Part shown: positions 22,482 to 35,200 of the stretch, one piece after another
Position numbering within the stretch: position 1 is the first letter of the stretch
Layout of the letters: each line of letters opens with the position of its first letter
Origin: Phialocephala subalpina
Lineage: Eukaryota; Ascomycota; Leotiomycetes; Helotiales; Mollisiaceae
Assembly (NCBI GenBank): GCA_900073065.1
Contig: FJOG01000005.1
Location: 1,787,043 to 1,851,042 of the forward strand
Direction: 5' to 3'
DNA length: 64,000 nucleotides
The notes under the pieces: generated by a model
Databases searched by the model: none
Told to the model about the DNA's origin: nothing
What the model saw: only the letters and a program-made list of their open reading frames with translations
Position numbers and translations under genes: made by a program

Positions 22482-23457
22482 TTTGGTTGGTGTTGTGGTC
22501 TAGAAGGGTGTGGAAGAAGTGTATTGTATGCTTTGAAGTGACAAACTTTGTTACAGATGATTTGAGAAACCAACGCGCGACTTCTCAATGATGATATATC
22601 TGACATCGATGGCGTGCTCATCGACAATGCAACTGCGGTTTCTTGTGCTGCGTTGCCGACGAGCCACCCGATGATCCGCAGAGGAAGGAACAAGGTTGCT
22701 TGGCCGTCGAAGCAACAAGCCGAAGCTAGACGTGATCCATCCCACTCTTGAGAGCCTCTTGAAAACCCGGCATACATGACTCGGATAGGATCACATCATA
22801 ACTCACACGACTTTATGAAATGCCTGAAATTTAATCGAGCTGTTGAAAAAAGAAACAGAAACATCTCGATCATATCAACAAGTTGATGTATTTCTCGCTT
22901 AGAACTCAAGGGTATTCACGAAGCAGACGAAGGTCTCCAGTAGTCGGCTCGAGGCTTGGATCCCTCCAAATTCACATCTCCATCGACTGAAGAATCCCAC
23001 CGTTTTGGAGCCAAATGAAAGACAAGACTTTGGCGACTTCCTTGATATGCGCGTAGTGGTTATCCTTCTCTGACGTTGGTCGAGACGTACCGTTGCGGGG
23101 TAATTTTATCCACCTTAAGCCTTCCATAATTCGAAAACTACAAGTAGTTCCTCTGACCTTTGTTTCCGACCGACCGTTATTCAACCCGATGCTCCGAATA
23201 GCAGGTCTGGCGTGTAAACCCGATGCAAGCGACTCCGCGAGCGACGAAGGCTCGAAGGTCTCATGCCGGTGAGTCCCATTCAAGCCTTCCTGAAATCGTG
23301 CAAGTGCAAATCTGACTTCAGCAGGCTGTAACACTTGCCGTGCTCGGAAAGTAGGTAGACCTCCAACGATTGAGGGTGTGAACGATAGTGACCACTCATA
23401 CTGTAGGTAAAGTGTGATGAACGACAAGGCGTTTGCGCAAATTGTGAAAGGCTTGAC
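22482..23457. promoter_or_regulatory. Bidirectional promoter region, dioxygenase and regulator
   Basis: The two neighbouring genes start divergently here. A minus-strand open frame at 22972-23427 (151 codons) was judged spurious because it lacks recognisable domain features and normal composition. Zn2Cys6 proteins bind CGG triplets, but I cannot single out a convincing paired site by eye. Confidence 0.4.
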
Positions 23458-26001
23458 TTGGACTGTTCGGGATCCAATGACCCATCAGAGCAAATTTTCA
23501 ATGTAAATGGACGGCATTCAACTACTCCCAACATAGGGAGTGGTGGGAATGAAGTCAGCAAAAAGAGGAAACGGACTTATAGATCATGCACTGGATGCCG
23601 CTCCTCCAAGAACAGATGCTCTGGTGACAAACCATCTTGTCTCAGATGCCAGCAGAAGGGTTTGGAATGTATCTGGGAGGAAGACTCGGTGCCAGCTTGG
23701 ACTCGAAGACTCGCTTCCGTCACTCCACAAGTGGGCGGCAATCCCATTGACACTGTTGCGGCAAGAGATGAAGGCGGCGAAGAGCATCGTGAAATTGGTC
23801 ATAGTGCGATTGAAGCATCCGATGTAGAACACAGCGAACGAAGACTCGGCACGAGAGAGTCTCTGCCAACTTGGTAAGTTCCCAAGAGCAGATAAACATT
23901 GATGAGAGCTGACAGCAGATAGGTTGACCCTTGCGCGCCTGCCTGACGCGGGCAAGATTCGTCTATTGGTGGAACAGTATTTCAAATATCTGCATCCTCT
24001 TCGATGCTTTGCTTTCATCCATAAACCCTCATTCTTGCAACGAATCGATAACGAGGTGGTTGCAGACCACAATGAAAATGCACTTGTCTGCATCATCTGT
24101 GCCCTCGGCGCCCAGTAAGTCCAATCCCTCCCTGGAGCAGGAAGAAGTTCTGAACGGGTCTTTGGCAGGCTCTATGCAGTTGAATACAGCAATAAGAACG
24201 AAGACATCTCGCATAAGGGGATTTTCTCAGCAGGCAATCAGTGGGCAAAAACTGCTCAAGAAATCATTCTTGCGAATTTGGGGGACATCTCTGTCGAGAA
24301 TTTAATGGTAAGAACATACCGCATTGGACCTCGTCAACTGTATAATAGTCTCTCAGAAATTGACTACACACTAGGCTGCCGTTCTGCTCCACGACCATGA
24401 GCTTCGCATTGGAAATTATGCCAACGCTTTCATGATCAGCGGACTCACAGCACGAATGGCTCAAGCACTACAGATCAACCTCGAGTACTCAACAGATGTA
24501 CTCTGTCGAGACATTGCAGGTGGACCTTCAGCAAGCGACAGAGAGTCTCGGCGACGTCTGGCATGGAGCTGCTACATCCTTGACACTCTTGTCGGAAGTG
24601 GAGTTGATCAACTTACGTTGTTTGATGAGAGAGACATCAAGATTCAATTGCCTTGCGATGAGAGAAGCTTTCTCCTTCAGCTCCCATGCATCACTCAGAC
24701 ATTAGAAGAAGGAGAAGTGCTGAGATTCCTCCCACCAGAATCAGTTCCCCCAAACACAGCCGAGAATCTGGGCATGATGGCGCACTTCATTCGACACATG
24801 AAAATCAGAAGGAAAATGCTCAGGTGAGTTCCTTGCACGAAAAAAACTGGAAATTCCAAATCCTGACGAACAGTTAAGATATATCAAGCGCCTTAACACT
24901 GCTAAGGACCCTTGGCTTCCCAATTCGGAGTTTGTCCTGTTGGACGCTGAGTGCCGCAGATGGTACGAAACTCTGCCAAACAGCCTCAAGTTTACGCCTG
25001 CTTCAATATACATTCGCAAGGAGACAAATCAGATCGGCGCTTTGTGTCTCCTTCATCTAGCCTATCAGAATACGATGTGCGATCTGTACCGGATCGGAGC
25101 ACCTGCTCTCTACAAATTGCGGGGAGCATTTGAGTTTCCGCCAGAACAGCAGGGTTTCCTCAACCACTTGCAAAGCGTACTCTATGAACATGGGAAAAGC
25201 GTTGCTCTGATTACCATCGAAGCAATGCGACATGGACCGAATACGCTTGCTGATTCGTGGATACCATCAATCATATACGACGCATCTCGTATAATGCTGT
25301 ATCACGTCACCCAACTGATCGATCCCGCAAAGGACAGCAGCAAAGCAACGATCCTCGAAACCGCTCCACTTCTCAAAAGCAACATAAAGGCACTGGAAAT
25401 GATGCGTTCGCTGTGTTCTATTGCCAATCCACTGGCAAGTACTCTACTCACAGAAAGTGAAGTCGCTGACTAGTAGTACAGTACTCAGCAGCAGAGGCAA
25501 TGCTTGAAAAAGCTGGGCTGGGATCAGACTTTGTCCCAAGCTCTATTGTGCCTTATGAACCATATCCACCAGATCGTGAAGACTCTGAGAGGTACCCCCT
25601 TTGACTTCCTGGCCAACACCTAGCACTGACTGAGGGATAATAGATCAAGCGTCCCTGGGACTCCAGCTCAGAGCGCCCCAGACTATGTGCTCAACCCCCT
25701 CTCAATATATCGAATGGCACGCAAAGCAATACCAGAAAAGCATGAGCCAGAAAAGATTGCGTCTCCAGCAAACATTGCCCAGAATCACAGCACCCCTGCG
25801 GCACAACATATTGCGGCCAGAACGCAGGAAGAACCTTGCCTCAATAACGCGTATGACCCCAGTGCTGCTGAGCAAGCCGCTTTCGATGAGTTTCAAATGT
25901 TCTTAACGTCTGATCCTGGCTGGCAATGGCAGCCGGCAGAGACCGCGACTGGTTCGGTGACTGATGGGGCACTTCCGCCTTGGATGCCGATATTTCGGTG
26001 A
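23458..26001 (+). CDS. Zn2Cys6 fungal transcription factor
   Basis: Seven exons (23458-23873, 23923-24114, 24169-24307, 24375-24823, 24879-25434, 25482-25591, 25644-26001) give 739 residues. Residues ~43-69 form the binuclear cluster CTGCRSSKNRC then SCLRCQQKGLEC, preceded by the basic KKRKRTYRS. The middle is the fungal-specific transcription factor domain (LEQYFKYLHP-like HPLRCFAFIHKPSF, LTARMAQALQINLEY, DRESRRRLAWSCYILD). The C-terminus is disordered. Intron 6 (25435-25481) is best read as a GC-AG intron (GCAAGT...GTACAG); without it the frame would end at 25473. A nuclear regulator whose likely nearest target is the divergent dioxygenase gene. Confidence 0.85.
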
Positions 26002-27013
26002 AGGGTGCGACGGTTTGAGCTTGAATGATGTTGATGGGGGATATGGAGGATATATTAGTACATGATCTTGTTTGCTGGGCCCCGACAGCAGAGCTGCTGT
26101 GTCCAATTGATTTGTTCGTCCAAGTCGTACGCGTGATACCTTCAGCTTCTTCTCATTCTCTGCCGCTAGGTCAGCTATTTATTCCGTTGCATTACCATCA
26201 AGGAGAGCACCCACCTTATTCCCACCCAAGAACCCTCCATATGCCGAGCATTGAAAGAGTCACAGACTTCCCAACCCCGTTCGGTGCTGCCCGTCTTGAC
26301 GATACTCGATGAGGAATCGAGATTCGCGATGGATTGGGCTAGAGCTGCGAGGACGTGAGTTTATGACGGAACTTGGAGGAACAGAGCAATTGAAGAGGTG
26401 GAAGGGTCGTGTAGCTTGAGGAAGGCACCACGGAATAGATGGTGAGGAGGTTGAGGAGGCAGGAGGTGCAGAAACCTTAGCGCCACACGTGATGCCACTC
26501 CCCTCGAAACGTCGAAGTTGCTGATTTTAAGTTCGATTTTCACTTAGAAATAAAATTTATTTAAAAGACACATTTAAGAAAGCACATACTTTGCTTCTCA
26601 AATCTGACAGATTTGATAATTATGTCACGTGTGATGATGTCGAGCACGCAATCGCCCTGGTCGACGCTAAGACCACCTAGATCGACCGGATGGAGGTTTT
26701 CTCATCCCCCTCTTCAATTGTCTTCTCTCTCTCATTAATATTTCTGAATAACCTCATTTTTGCTCGTCTCAGTATCGCATCATTTTCTCGTGTTTTCGTC
26801 GTGTTTTCTTTCTTTCAAGTCGAGGATCTGGACTCCGTTTGCTTTGGACGTCATCAAGGACACACACTTCTTCACTTTTTATCTTCGGAATCCATAGCAT
26901 TTGCAATTTTGTTTGAGAGAATAATAGTAGCTGTCTAGTACTGCACCAAGAAAAATAAACAGTACTCCAACCAAGATGTCGTTACAGGCTGAGTGCTAGC
27001 AAGTGCTACACCA
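26002..27013. other. Intergenic region
   Basis: 3' flanks of two converging genes. A small open frame at 26690-26938 is T/C-rich and not credible. AT-rich around 26540-26620. Confidence 0.45.
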
Positions 27014-28720
27014 TCAAGCCTTGGAATCAATCTCCACTCTATGCCAAGCCGTTGCCAAATTTCCTCGCGGATTATAAATGGCATCATAACTCTCTGGTTG
27101 TGTGTTATACGCTTCATCCGTCGCCTTCACCAAAACACTAGTCTTTCCTGAGTCCCGCTTCAACCCAGAATATCTCCATCGCTTCCAACACCACGCTTTC
27201 GCACCATTCATTTGGTCATCGACCAACTCAGCCTGGTCCCAGGTCTTACCTCCGTCGGTACTTATGTCGACACGAACGATCTCGCGACCTCCTCCTGAGT
27301 ATGCGTATCCTTCCACGCTGATGGGCTTGCCATCCTTCGAGTCTTTCGGTAGAGATGGATTGGAGATGCCGGTAATTGCGGAGGTAATTGGCATCTCTTG
27401 GATCGATTTCGCCTTACTCCAATCTGGCACCGAAACGTTTGGTCCGAAGCACTTGTAGTCGCGACGCTGCCATTGAGAGAGCGATTCTTCATCGGAGATC
27501 ACGATCTTGCGAAGCCACTTCACTGATCTGGCCGCGACATTTCCGGGAACGATGACTCGGAGCGGATATCCATGGTCGCGTGGCAGCTCCTCTCCATTCA
27601 TTCGGAACGCTAACAGAACGTCGCCGTGTGGATCGACTGCTTTCGACATCGGAATTGATGCGCCATACGCTTCGAGGCCTGTAAATTGAGCATGCTTCGC
27701 ATCTTCCGGGAGAGAATCTGGCTTGAGCCCGGCATCGGCGAGAACGTCTTTCAACTTGACACCTTCCCACTCGGCAGTTGAGATGGCTCCAGCTGTCCAT
27801 TGGAGACCGTTCGTTACCTTTGATTGATTGTCTGTCATATCCTTCCTCCTGTTCCCTGCGCACTGCAACGTCGCAGTCACCTTATGAGTTGGAAACCGCT
27901 CCTTCAATTCCTTCAACGTATACGACTTCTCCTCTCCATCAGGAAGCTCGACCGTCAACTCATGCTTCCCTTCCTCGACCACCGGAACCCACATATGGTT
28001 CCGCACATAAAACATCTTGTTCGGCGTCAAAAACTCAGCCAAACCCTTTCCAGGAGTCTCCGCATTACACGGCTTAGCAGTCAATGTCCTCAACTCAGGA
28101 CATCTCTTCGGATCTGTCAAGAACGGATCATCAATCGCTTCTTTTGGAAGTTTTCCATCAACCAGGTCCTGCTCATCAATCTCTCCGATCTTGTACTGTT
28201 CTAAGATATCATAGACATCTTGCTTCTTATGGATAGAGAAGATATCCCAATAAACATCGATGGAACCGCCAGCAGCTCTCAAGATCACTTCTCCGCCGGG
28301 ATGCACGCCAATCCAGTCCGTGATATCGTACACGGAATTCCCTCTCGTGACCCAAGGCCGAGAAGAGCTACCATCATGCGACTTCACGTCCGACAATCTG
28401 ATCTTCCTCATCCCTCCATCCTCGACCACCTCATCATTCTTCTCAACAACAACATCTTGCTCTTTCGACTTATGAAGTCGAGCGCCCAGAAAGATGGAAA
28501 AGAATCCACCGCCAGCAAATCCAGCGACGATAGCTGTACGACGTGGTGGATATTTCGATTGAGAGTTAGATTTGGGCGATATCTTCGATGCGATCCTCGA
28601 ACCTCCATTGCTCCGTGGCCGTGCACTGCGAAAGAACGCCCTACGAAATGCTGGGGATTTCGTCGCTGAGATCAGATCTGTCGGTCTGGCGACCTTCACG
28701 ACACTCTTCGAGACAAACAT
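27014..28720 (-). CDS. Mitochondrial sulfite oxidase
   Basis: An intronless 568-residue frame. I place the start at MFVSKSVVKVARPTD (28720); an in-frame ATG 48 bases upstream gives a less plausible leader. The N-terminus is a basic, Ser/Arg-rich presequence followed by a hydrophobic span (AIVAGFAGGGFFSIFLGARL), a bipartite signal typical of intermembrane-space enzymes. Next is a cytochrome b5 domain (DWIGVHPGGEVIL with the first heme His, IFSIHKKQDVYDIL with the second). The molybdopterin domain has the conserved cysteine ligand in TATLQCAGNRR. The C-terminal dimerisation domain includes VDISTDGGKTWDQA and ends at NLATAWHRV plus six residues. It oxidises sulfite to sulfate with electrons going to cytochrome c. 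Intact. Confidence 0.92.
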   Translation of the reverse strand: MFVSKSVVKVARPTDLISATKSPAFRRAFFRSARPRSNGGSRIASKISPKSNSQSKYPPRRTAIVAGFAGGGFFSIFLGARLHKSKEQDVVVEKNDEVVEDGGMRKIRLSDVKSHDGSSSRPWVTRGNSVYDITDWIGVHPGGEVILRAAGGSIDVYWDIFSIHKKQDVYDILEQYKIGEIDEQDLVDGKLPKEAIDDPFLTDPKRCPELRTLTAKPCNAETPGKGLAEFLTPNKMFYVRNHMWVPVVEEGKHELTVELPDGEEKSYTLKELKERFPTHKVTATLQCAGNRRKDMTDNQSKVTNGLQWTAGAISTAEWEGVKLKDVLADAGLKPDSLPEDAKHAQFTGLEAYGASIPMSKAVDPHGDVLLAFRMNGEELPRDHGYPLRVIVPGNVAARSVKWLRKIVISDEESLSQWQRRDYKCFGPNVSVPDWSKAKSIQEMPITSAITGISNPSLPKDSKDGKPISVEGYAYSGGGREIVRVDISTDGGKTWDQAELVDDQMNGAKAWCWKRWRYSGLKRDSGKTSVLVKATDEAYNTQPESYDAIYNPRGNLATAWHRVEIDSKA

Positions 28721-29892
28721 GGCGTCCTTGATGACGTTAGAACGCTGTTGTCGCGACCAAATTTTCACTCTGGTGCTCGAAATCCGAGATGCGGTGAAAA
28801 GGTGGGGTAGCCCTACAGTAAGCAGCTAATTCGCGTTCAGCAACAAGCGCAACAGCAGTGATCTTCAGTGCAGTACGCAAGGAACAGATGAGGTCGATGA
28901 GGGCAATTGAGGTTGATGAAGACCTTAACTCCGTCCGAGGTGATTCAGAGGCAAGCGCATCCGTTGTGTGACTTGGGAAACCTGTCCAACGAGGTTTGCG
29001 ACAATGTCTCACCGGCGCCAAGCCAGCGATGGAAGCGACGACCCGAGCCGAAGGTTTGGCAGAGGTGCAAGTACGACCCAAACACGGGAAATGGCCTTGG
29101 AGAGGACAAACAATTGAAGGTTTGGCTGGCTAGGGGTTTTGATGGAATTTCTGACAAGTCCTCCCGGATATCCCGAAGCGCGAAGAGCCCGAATTTACAA
29201 TTATTTTCGGAGCTTGATTCTAGACTCGCGGCTATGATCGGCGAACACGGAAAGTCAATTCCTGACTGCACGGTACCATCGCCGACTTCATTTGATGACT
29301 TGCTACATTTTCGTTGATGCTATACTCAACTCACACCGTGGGTTGTTGCTTTGGCATTCGCATCAACGCAGTCTTCAAGCCGTATGGCTACGGTAAGCTA
29401 CACGACTCAACCGCAGAATGTTCGACTTCAAAGGGACCATTCCTTCCGTTGACCTGAACTCGGTGTATTATGGAAGCACTTTAAAGTAATCATCTCGTCT
29501 CAAAACGATGAATTTTTAAGATTTCAAAACAAAGATGTTCTCTCTTCAACTGTCTCGCTTCATTTCCTCTCTTGACCGAAAACGCAGCCCTATGTGCTTC
29601 CCCTCAGGCGGAGTTCTACATTCCTAAACAACTCAAAACTCCAAGAGCTCAGCTGCAGTCTCGCAACATATACTCAACAGCCATTGATCCCTACCTACGG
29701 AGTGCCAAAGATAGCCAACTCTTTGCTATCGATACCCCCATTGCAAATGGTTTGAAGCGTTTGCACAAAGGACTGACCTCTTGTTAGCAGTCGAGGACCC
29801 ACGCTGTTACTCAGTCAATGCAGCAGGATATTCGGAATGTTTGTACAATAGATCATCATTATGAATACAATCAATGGCCGATGCCTTCATGC
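28721..29892. other. Intergenic region
   Basis: Upstream region of sulfite oxidase and downstream end of an uncertain minus-strand gene. Frames at 28907-29317 and 29572-29787 were read and rejected as non-coding. No repeat is recognised. Confidence 0.4.
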
Positions 29893-31200
29893 CTACCTAC
29901 GATCGTACGAGACCCTACTATCTTCCACAGCAATTTCCTCTTCCTGTTTTCCTTGTTGTTCTTCTTTGGATTCTTGCTCTCTTGCTAGCAACTATATGTA
30001 TTTCCTTCCCTCCCCAAGCGAAGTTTCTCGGTTTTCGTACCGATGAGGGGTGATCCTGCAGCAGGAACTGCAGCTGGACATGTCATTCTATCCCTCCTCG
30101 ATACATCAAACCGAGATCCTTCAACCAGGGAGAGGAAGGAATACCACCGTAGTACAACTGGGATCCACGATCTCTTACTCCGTTATCGCGTTCTATTATA
30201 ATAGCATAGTCTAGAGAAGGAGTGCGATGGGCCTAATGTAGAGAAAATTTAAAAATGCGTACGTTTGACACGAAGCTGGATAGTTTGTTGGCAATGGGCG
30301 TGTGTGAGCAGGGCATGTAGACGCTGCTGATTGTCTTTCCATATATTCGTTAAAAGAGCGGAGAAAACGATTGATCTCGCCAATCTGGGAAAATCATGAT
30401 CAGGTGAGTGGGGATCTTGTTGATGTCTATGACGAATTCATAGACGTAACTCACGGCAATCAAGTTGAATAATGTGAAGGAAGTTTTTTATGCCGTAGGC
30501 TGGTGGTTCTCTGGATCTTCTTTGCAGCTTCGTCAAGGAATACTTTAGACTGATGTAAGTGCGTATCGAGATCGCTACCAATAAGTGGTGCTCCTTCCAG
30601 CTTCTTAGGAAGAGTTATTCGCACAAGATTCTTCGCAGCGATAGGGCTTTTCGGGTTCGTGTTTGGCAACTTGTTTTCATATGCTTTAGATTGTTGCACA
30701 TCAACCGTATCAAGATGGCCGCCGCCATGAGATGATCGTAGAGGCTCTGCAGGGAGGGGTATCGCGGTTTCGAAGGGAACGGCGCTGGCCTCATAGGGCC
30801 GGGCCTTTTTGGAGGGACCGAAAAGTCTGTTCTTGTGGTCTTATTTCCAGATTCGTTGAGAGGAGTTTGTTCTGCGTGCGTATCAGGCGTTGTAGGGAGG
30901 GTTGATCGTGCTTCGTGGGGAAGAGGGCTTTTTTGAGCACCTGGCAGGTCCTTCAATGCCGTGGTGCGCAGGCGACATGACTTTCTTCGCGGTATGCCCT
31001 TCAGTAGCAGCGGCTGGTCTCCTCTTCAACGCTCTAACCCACACCGTCAGCACTTCCACAGACACCCCTGGCATGTATCTCATCACAAACTTGGCCTTCC
31101 AGCAACTCTCGTTACAATTGATATTCTCTCAAGGAAGTTTCGCTCGCGTTATGGACATGGCGCCTGGCATGCTATTGAACGGGTCCGCTTGATCTTCCAA
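29893..31200 (-). CDS. Probable spliced gene, exons unresolved
   Basis: Two minus-strand segments look coding but cannot be joined with confidence. Segment A, from about 30837 to 30460, reads NRLFGPSKKARPYEASAVP, later HGGGHLDTVDVQQSKAYENK and KNLVRITLPKKLEGAPL, and has no ATG, so it must be an internal or terminal exon. Segment B, 29991-29893, follows a TATAG acceptor and reads LLAREQESKEEQQGKQEEE to a stop. Upstream (31200-30840) two frames compete, and intron-like GTTTGT...CTGAC...TTAG signals occur near 31080-31030. No family is recognised. Either a low-conservation gene with several small exons or a decayed one. Confidence 0.3.
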
Positions 31201-32223
31201 CGGGATTCTGAATGACTGACTTGTCGCATACGGCTTGCCTTGCCTGTGCGGTTTGTTTCATAGTCGCACCATCCGCAGATGGTCTCGCATGCTTTAATGT
31301 CTAGAGAATGCTTTCCTTCGGTCGGCCATGGTGCGTGGTTGTGATCTGGATCGCGACATGGCATCTCTACTGCCTCGATGAGTCCCCTGCAGATAAATCG
31401 TATCCGAGGAGCGGCCTATGGCTATCGGATGGGTTCGTTGACTTGGCAGATGAGGGGTTGTGGGGGAGCAGTCGTGCTCATGGTGGTTGAGTGAGGCTGT
31501 TATTAAGTCCTTAGCGTGCTGTGGGGAACTTCCATCCTCATTTTGAAGACTGCGTCTCTTAAACAACAAAACAATCTAACATTTTCAACTGGTCATTCAT
31601 CAACTACTTCAAACGTTTACTGGTGGTGCCTTGCTTATCTGATTGCCTTTTCTTGTCAACACCTCAATTCTCACCGCGCAATGAATTGTGATCAGGGACT
31701 ACAGACAGGTAGACTTCGGCTAGTTCATTCGCCCAGAAATTATCCATAGCCAGCCCGTCAGTAATGGTCTAGGACGTGTGATACCTGCCCTCTCGATTTC
31801 TCCCATTCAAGTAAGAACTTGCGTTCCATCTAACGGGGCGACGTGGTTGCACAGGGCTGTGTGTGCAGCGTGGCTTGATGTGCAAGCTTGATATTGCTTC
31901 GGCGTCGTTCTATGGCGCCCTCTCACAGGAGTGGCTGCGAGCAAGGCAGATTCGAGCGAAATGATCAATTAAGCCCTCCGAGCAGATTTTTGTTTTTCTG
32001 TCCGCAGTGTAAAATCAGCTCACTCTAAATCCATCGCGGGTGCTCATTGACAGCCTCGCGACGACATCATGAAAACAGGTCTAGATTGATAGTATGGTTT
32101 CGACCAACGGAGCACCCAAAGAATGGGAAAATCAGAAAACGAGTCCTGGTGAGTGGTCTTAGGTATTTTAAATACCTAAGCCCTGTCATTCCCATAGCCC
32201 AGCAATGCTAACGTGGACAGAAC
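31201..32223. other. Intergenic region
   Basis: No gene is supported. A short palindromic spot ggtatttTAAATACC lies near 32161-32176, shortly before the next start. Confidence 0.4.
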
Positions 32224-35200
32224 ATGGCGGGGCCTCTCAATAGACTCGCTGCCTCGATGGTTACGGTACGCAATGAGAACTCAGCATCTCTAGTGAACCT
32301 CAGTGTCGATTTCACCCTCCTCAAGGTGGAAGCGCCTGTCGAATTCTCCGCATTGGGCTCTACCATATCGCGAAAACGCAAAGCGGACGCCGAGGAAGGA
32401 CCTCTGCACAGAACGGCTCGGCGCCTTGGAGCATTGTTTGAAGATCTCCTCCCTCCAGCAGAAGATTTATTCCGGGCATACGGCAGGAGAGTGTCGGAGA
32501 TTTCTTCCATGCCTTCGATCAACCCTAGAGACGGTTCAAAGAAAGATGGAATATTTGCAAGCCATGTTGGAGCAGACACGGCTACTATCTGGGCAGCCGC
32601 GACTTCAGGTAGTGCTGCCATCTCTGCGCATCTGTTAGGATGTATGCTGGCGAGAATCTTCACTGGACCAGAAGCTGTCTCGATCTGGGTCGAGCTCGTC
32701 CAAAGACGAAAAGAATGGATTCACGACCAGCACGAAAACAAGCTATATTCTCATGAGTCCCGGGCAGCTAATTTGGCTGCTCAACAAGACATCTCTCGCG
32801 CTGAGCTTGCAAGCTGGGATGCAAGCGCACGAGCGTGGCTTCAAAGCGCGGACCAGGCCAAGGAATTTCAGCACAAGCAGACAATGTTGATTCTGAACAA
32901 TGCTAGCGTTCCTATCAGCAACGAGTGCGAGATATATGCCAGCGTCACGAAGGCATGGGCAGCTGCCCTAGAGGCCATGAACAGCCTCGTCAATGGTATC
33001 CCACAAAGAGTTCAAGATGGCGTTGCCTTGTTGGCTATTTCATCCTGGCATTTGTATCCGGATATGATCATATTTGCACCCTCTCGAGTGGATGTCAAAA
33101 TGAAGGATCCTATATTTGAATCATCTGCACTACTGACTCTTGGCCTCGAACACCTCCGATCTGATGTCAAAAGTGTGTATTGGTCACTTCCACTGGCTTG
33201 TCTACAATATTATGGGCGACCAGTCCAAGCTTGCCGAAACATGAACCAGGAAAATTCGAGAATCACATGTCAGCAATTCTCATACATTCTTCTCGGATGT
33301 GTGTTTGACGGGTGGAAAGAGTACGCGTCTACCAATGAAGAAGGGTTTCGTTGGGTAGAGCTTCTTGGGAAACTGCTCAAAATTTACGAAGGCCATCCTC
33401 GCAACAGACCAAAGGTAGCATGGTTCACCAACCTTTACAACGCAACGAAGCTCGTCACTCATCTTGATGAGTTGGAAAGGAAGTCTGCATATCAACTGAT
33501 CAATCTTGGGAGAAGGAGACCGTCATTTCTTTATGGGTCCAACGCTGCTCCGCCTCCTCCAATCTTTGGTCTTTCTCAACTTTCCATCTTGATTCCCGCC
33601 CTTAAGAACGATGAATCTCGCATACGGTTACTGCGCCAACTTCGCGTCCAGCTGAAGTTAAATGGTTCTCAATATCTAATCAGATATCAACCTTCAGGCC
33701 AACGCTGGATCGAGTATGCCAGCATAGAAGCCACGCAGAGATCTCGCCCAAAGCGCACACACGATGGCAAGATTAAAGAAAGCCTGCACCCTCCAATCAC
33801 GTTAGTTCAGTGGATTACTTTGAGTCCTGCTCAATTACCCACTTGTATTCAACGAGGAGAGGACTATGACAATTTGCCTCGACTTATGTGCGAGCTGAAG
33901 GAGCTAGAAGAAGCTACTGAAAGCGACCAAAATGCCACAAATTTCTGGAAGAACGGTCTCAACTCCGAGGAAAGTCGTCGCACCCATGACATATCACAAT
34001 TGAAATTGGTATTGGCCGTCTTCAAACGAAGATAGGAGATTGAGGCTTTTGGGGAGCTTTGTCTCCCAGTCACCGCTTTGGATGTCGATCCCCGGTATGG
34101 GTTCCACCAGAAAGGCCTCGTTTTCGGTACGACGGATGATTTCATGACCGCGGGCAATGAGATTTTGCATCAGATTAGCGGTGTTGATGGTGTACCCGCA
34201 GCCACTTCGCAGCTCTACTTCACTGGCGACATTGAATTAGCTGCTTTGTTTGCTGTTACACCAAACCCCTTCAATCTAGCCTTGAAAGGCCCCCCGTCAG
34301 CTCCGTTGCTGAGTCCCGACTTTTTGGAACCTTTCATGGTTGCGCAAAATTTCGATTCGGAAACACTTGATGCCCATCTTTACCCAAGCTCGAACCAGGT
34401 GCAAAGTCTGAAGGCGTGTGAGGGATGGCAGATATCTATAAACTACTTCCGGGGGCAACTATCTCGACGGTTGTTGTTACTCGACCTTTGACAAAAGCGA
34501 AATGGGTACCAAGTTATGTCCCAAGTCACAGTTTAAAACTAAAACGAAGAGATGCTTCTTCTACTTTGACGTTGTCTGAAGCTTTTGCGTGTATTGCCAT
34601 GTTCGAGTCTGCGACCTGCAATTTGGACCCAACTGCCTTGTCCGAGGCTTTCGCCATGTCCTCTGGGAACTCTCTCTACGTTGCTGGCTCCTTGTTATGC
34701 GATCCTCAAGAGCGAACTGGTTCTAGTGAAATCCGCCGAGTAGTAGGGAATATAGGCAGAGCCGGAATTACCTTCCTCGTTTCCCCACCTGAAGTAAATG
34801 AGAGGGAGCCTAACGCTGAGAGATGGATGGCCATCAATCACAACAAGTTTGACGGCAAACTTGAAGATCATTTTCAACAAACTTCTGTTCACCTCTCTTT
34901 CACACAATACCAGATTCCGTTGGCCACTGAGGATACACCAAGGCATACCATTGACAACTCTGCTGTGCTTGTTGAAGCTCTTGTCTCGGTCTACGGGGGC
35001 GGCACTTGGGTAGCAGAAATTGATATTCTAAAGGCTTTCAAGTCGAAATTTCGCAAAGCGAAGTGCTCAGCAGTTGAACGACATCTGGTAAAAGACAGTT
35101 ACGAGAGTTTATTGGAGGAATATCCACATCTTGCTGCTACCAGCATCGAAAATTGGGATGAACTCATTGAAGCACCAAGTACAGGTACCATTGCTGTACG

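Noticed and set aside
22972..23427. 151-codon minus-strand frame between dioxygenase and regulator
   Set aside because: No domain, no splice structure, odd composition; it sits in the shared promoter region.
26690..26938. 82-codon plus-strand frame
   Set aside because: T/C-rich leader-like sequence with no protein character.
28083..28104. ATGTCC...GGACAT inverted repeat in the sulfite oxidase gene similar to the 3.3-5.3 kb hairpins
   Set aside because: It encodes a conserved RCPELRTLTAK stretch and is single, so coincidence of codon use is more likely.
28907..29317. 136-codon plus-strand frame
   Set aside because: Overlaps the sulfite oxidase upstream region, has an equally long frame on the opposite strand and no recognisable motif.
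34033..34035. Programmed stop-codon readthrough of the TAG in the large conserved protein
   Set aside because: A separate frameshift downstream in the same gene makes decay the simpler explanation, and no known readthrough context is present.
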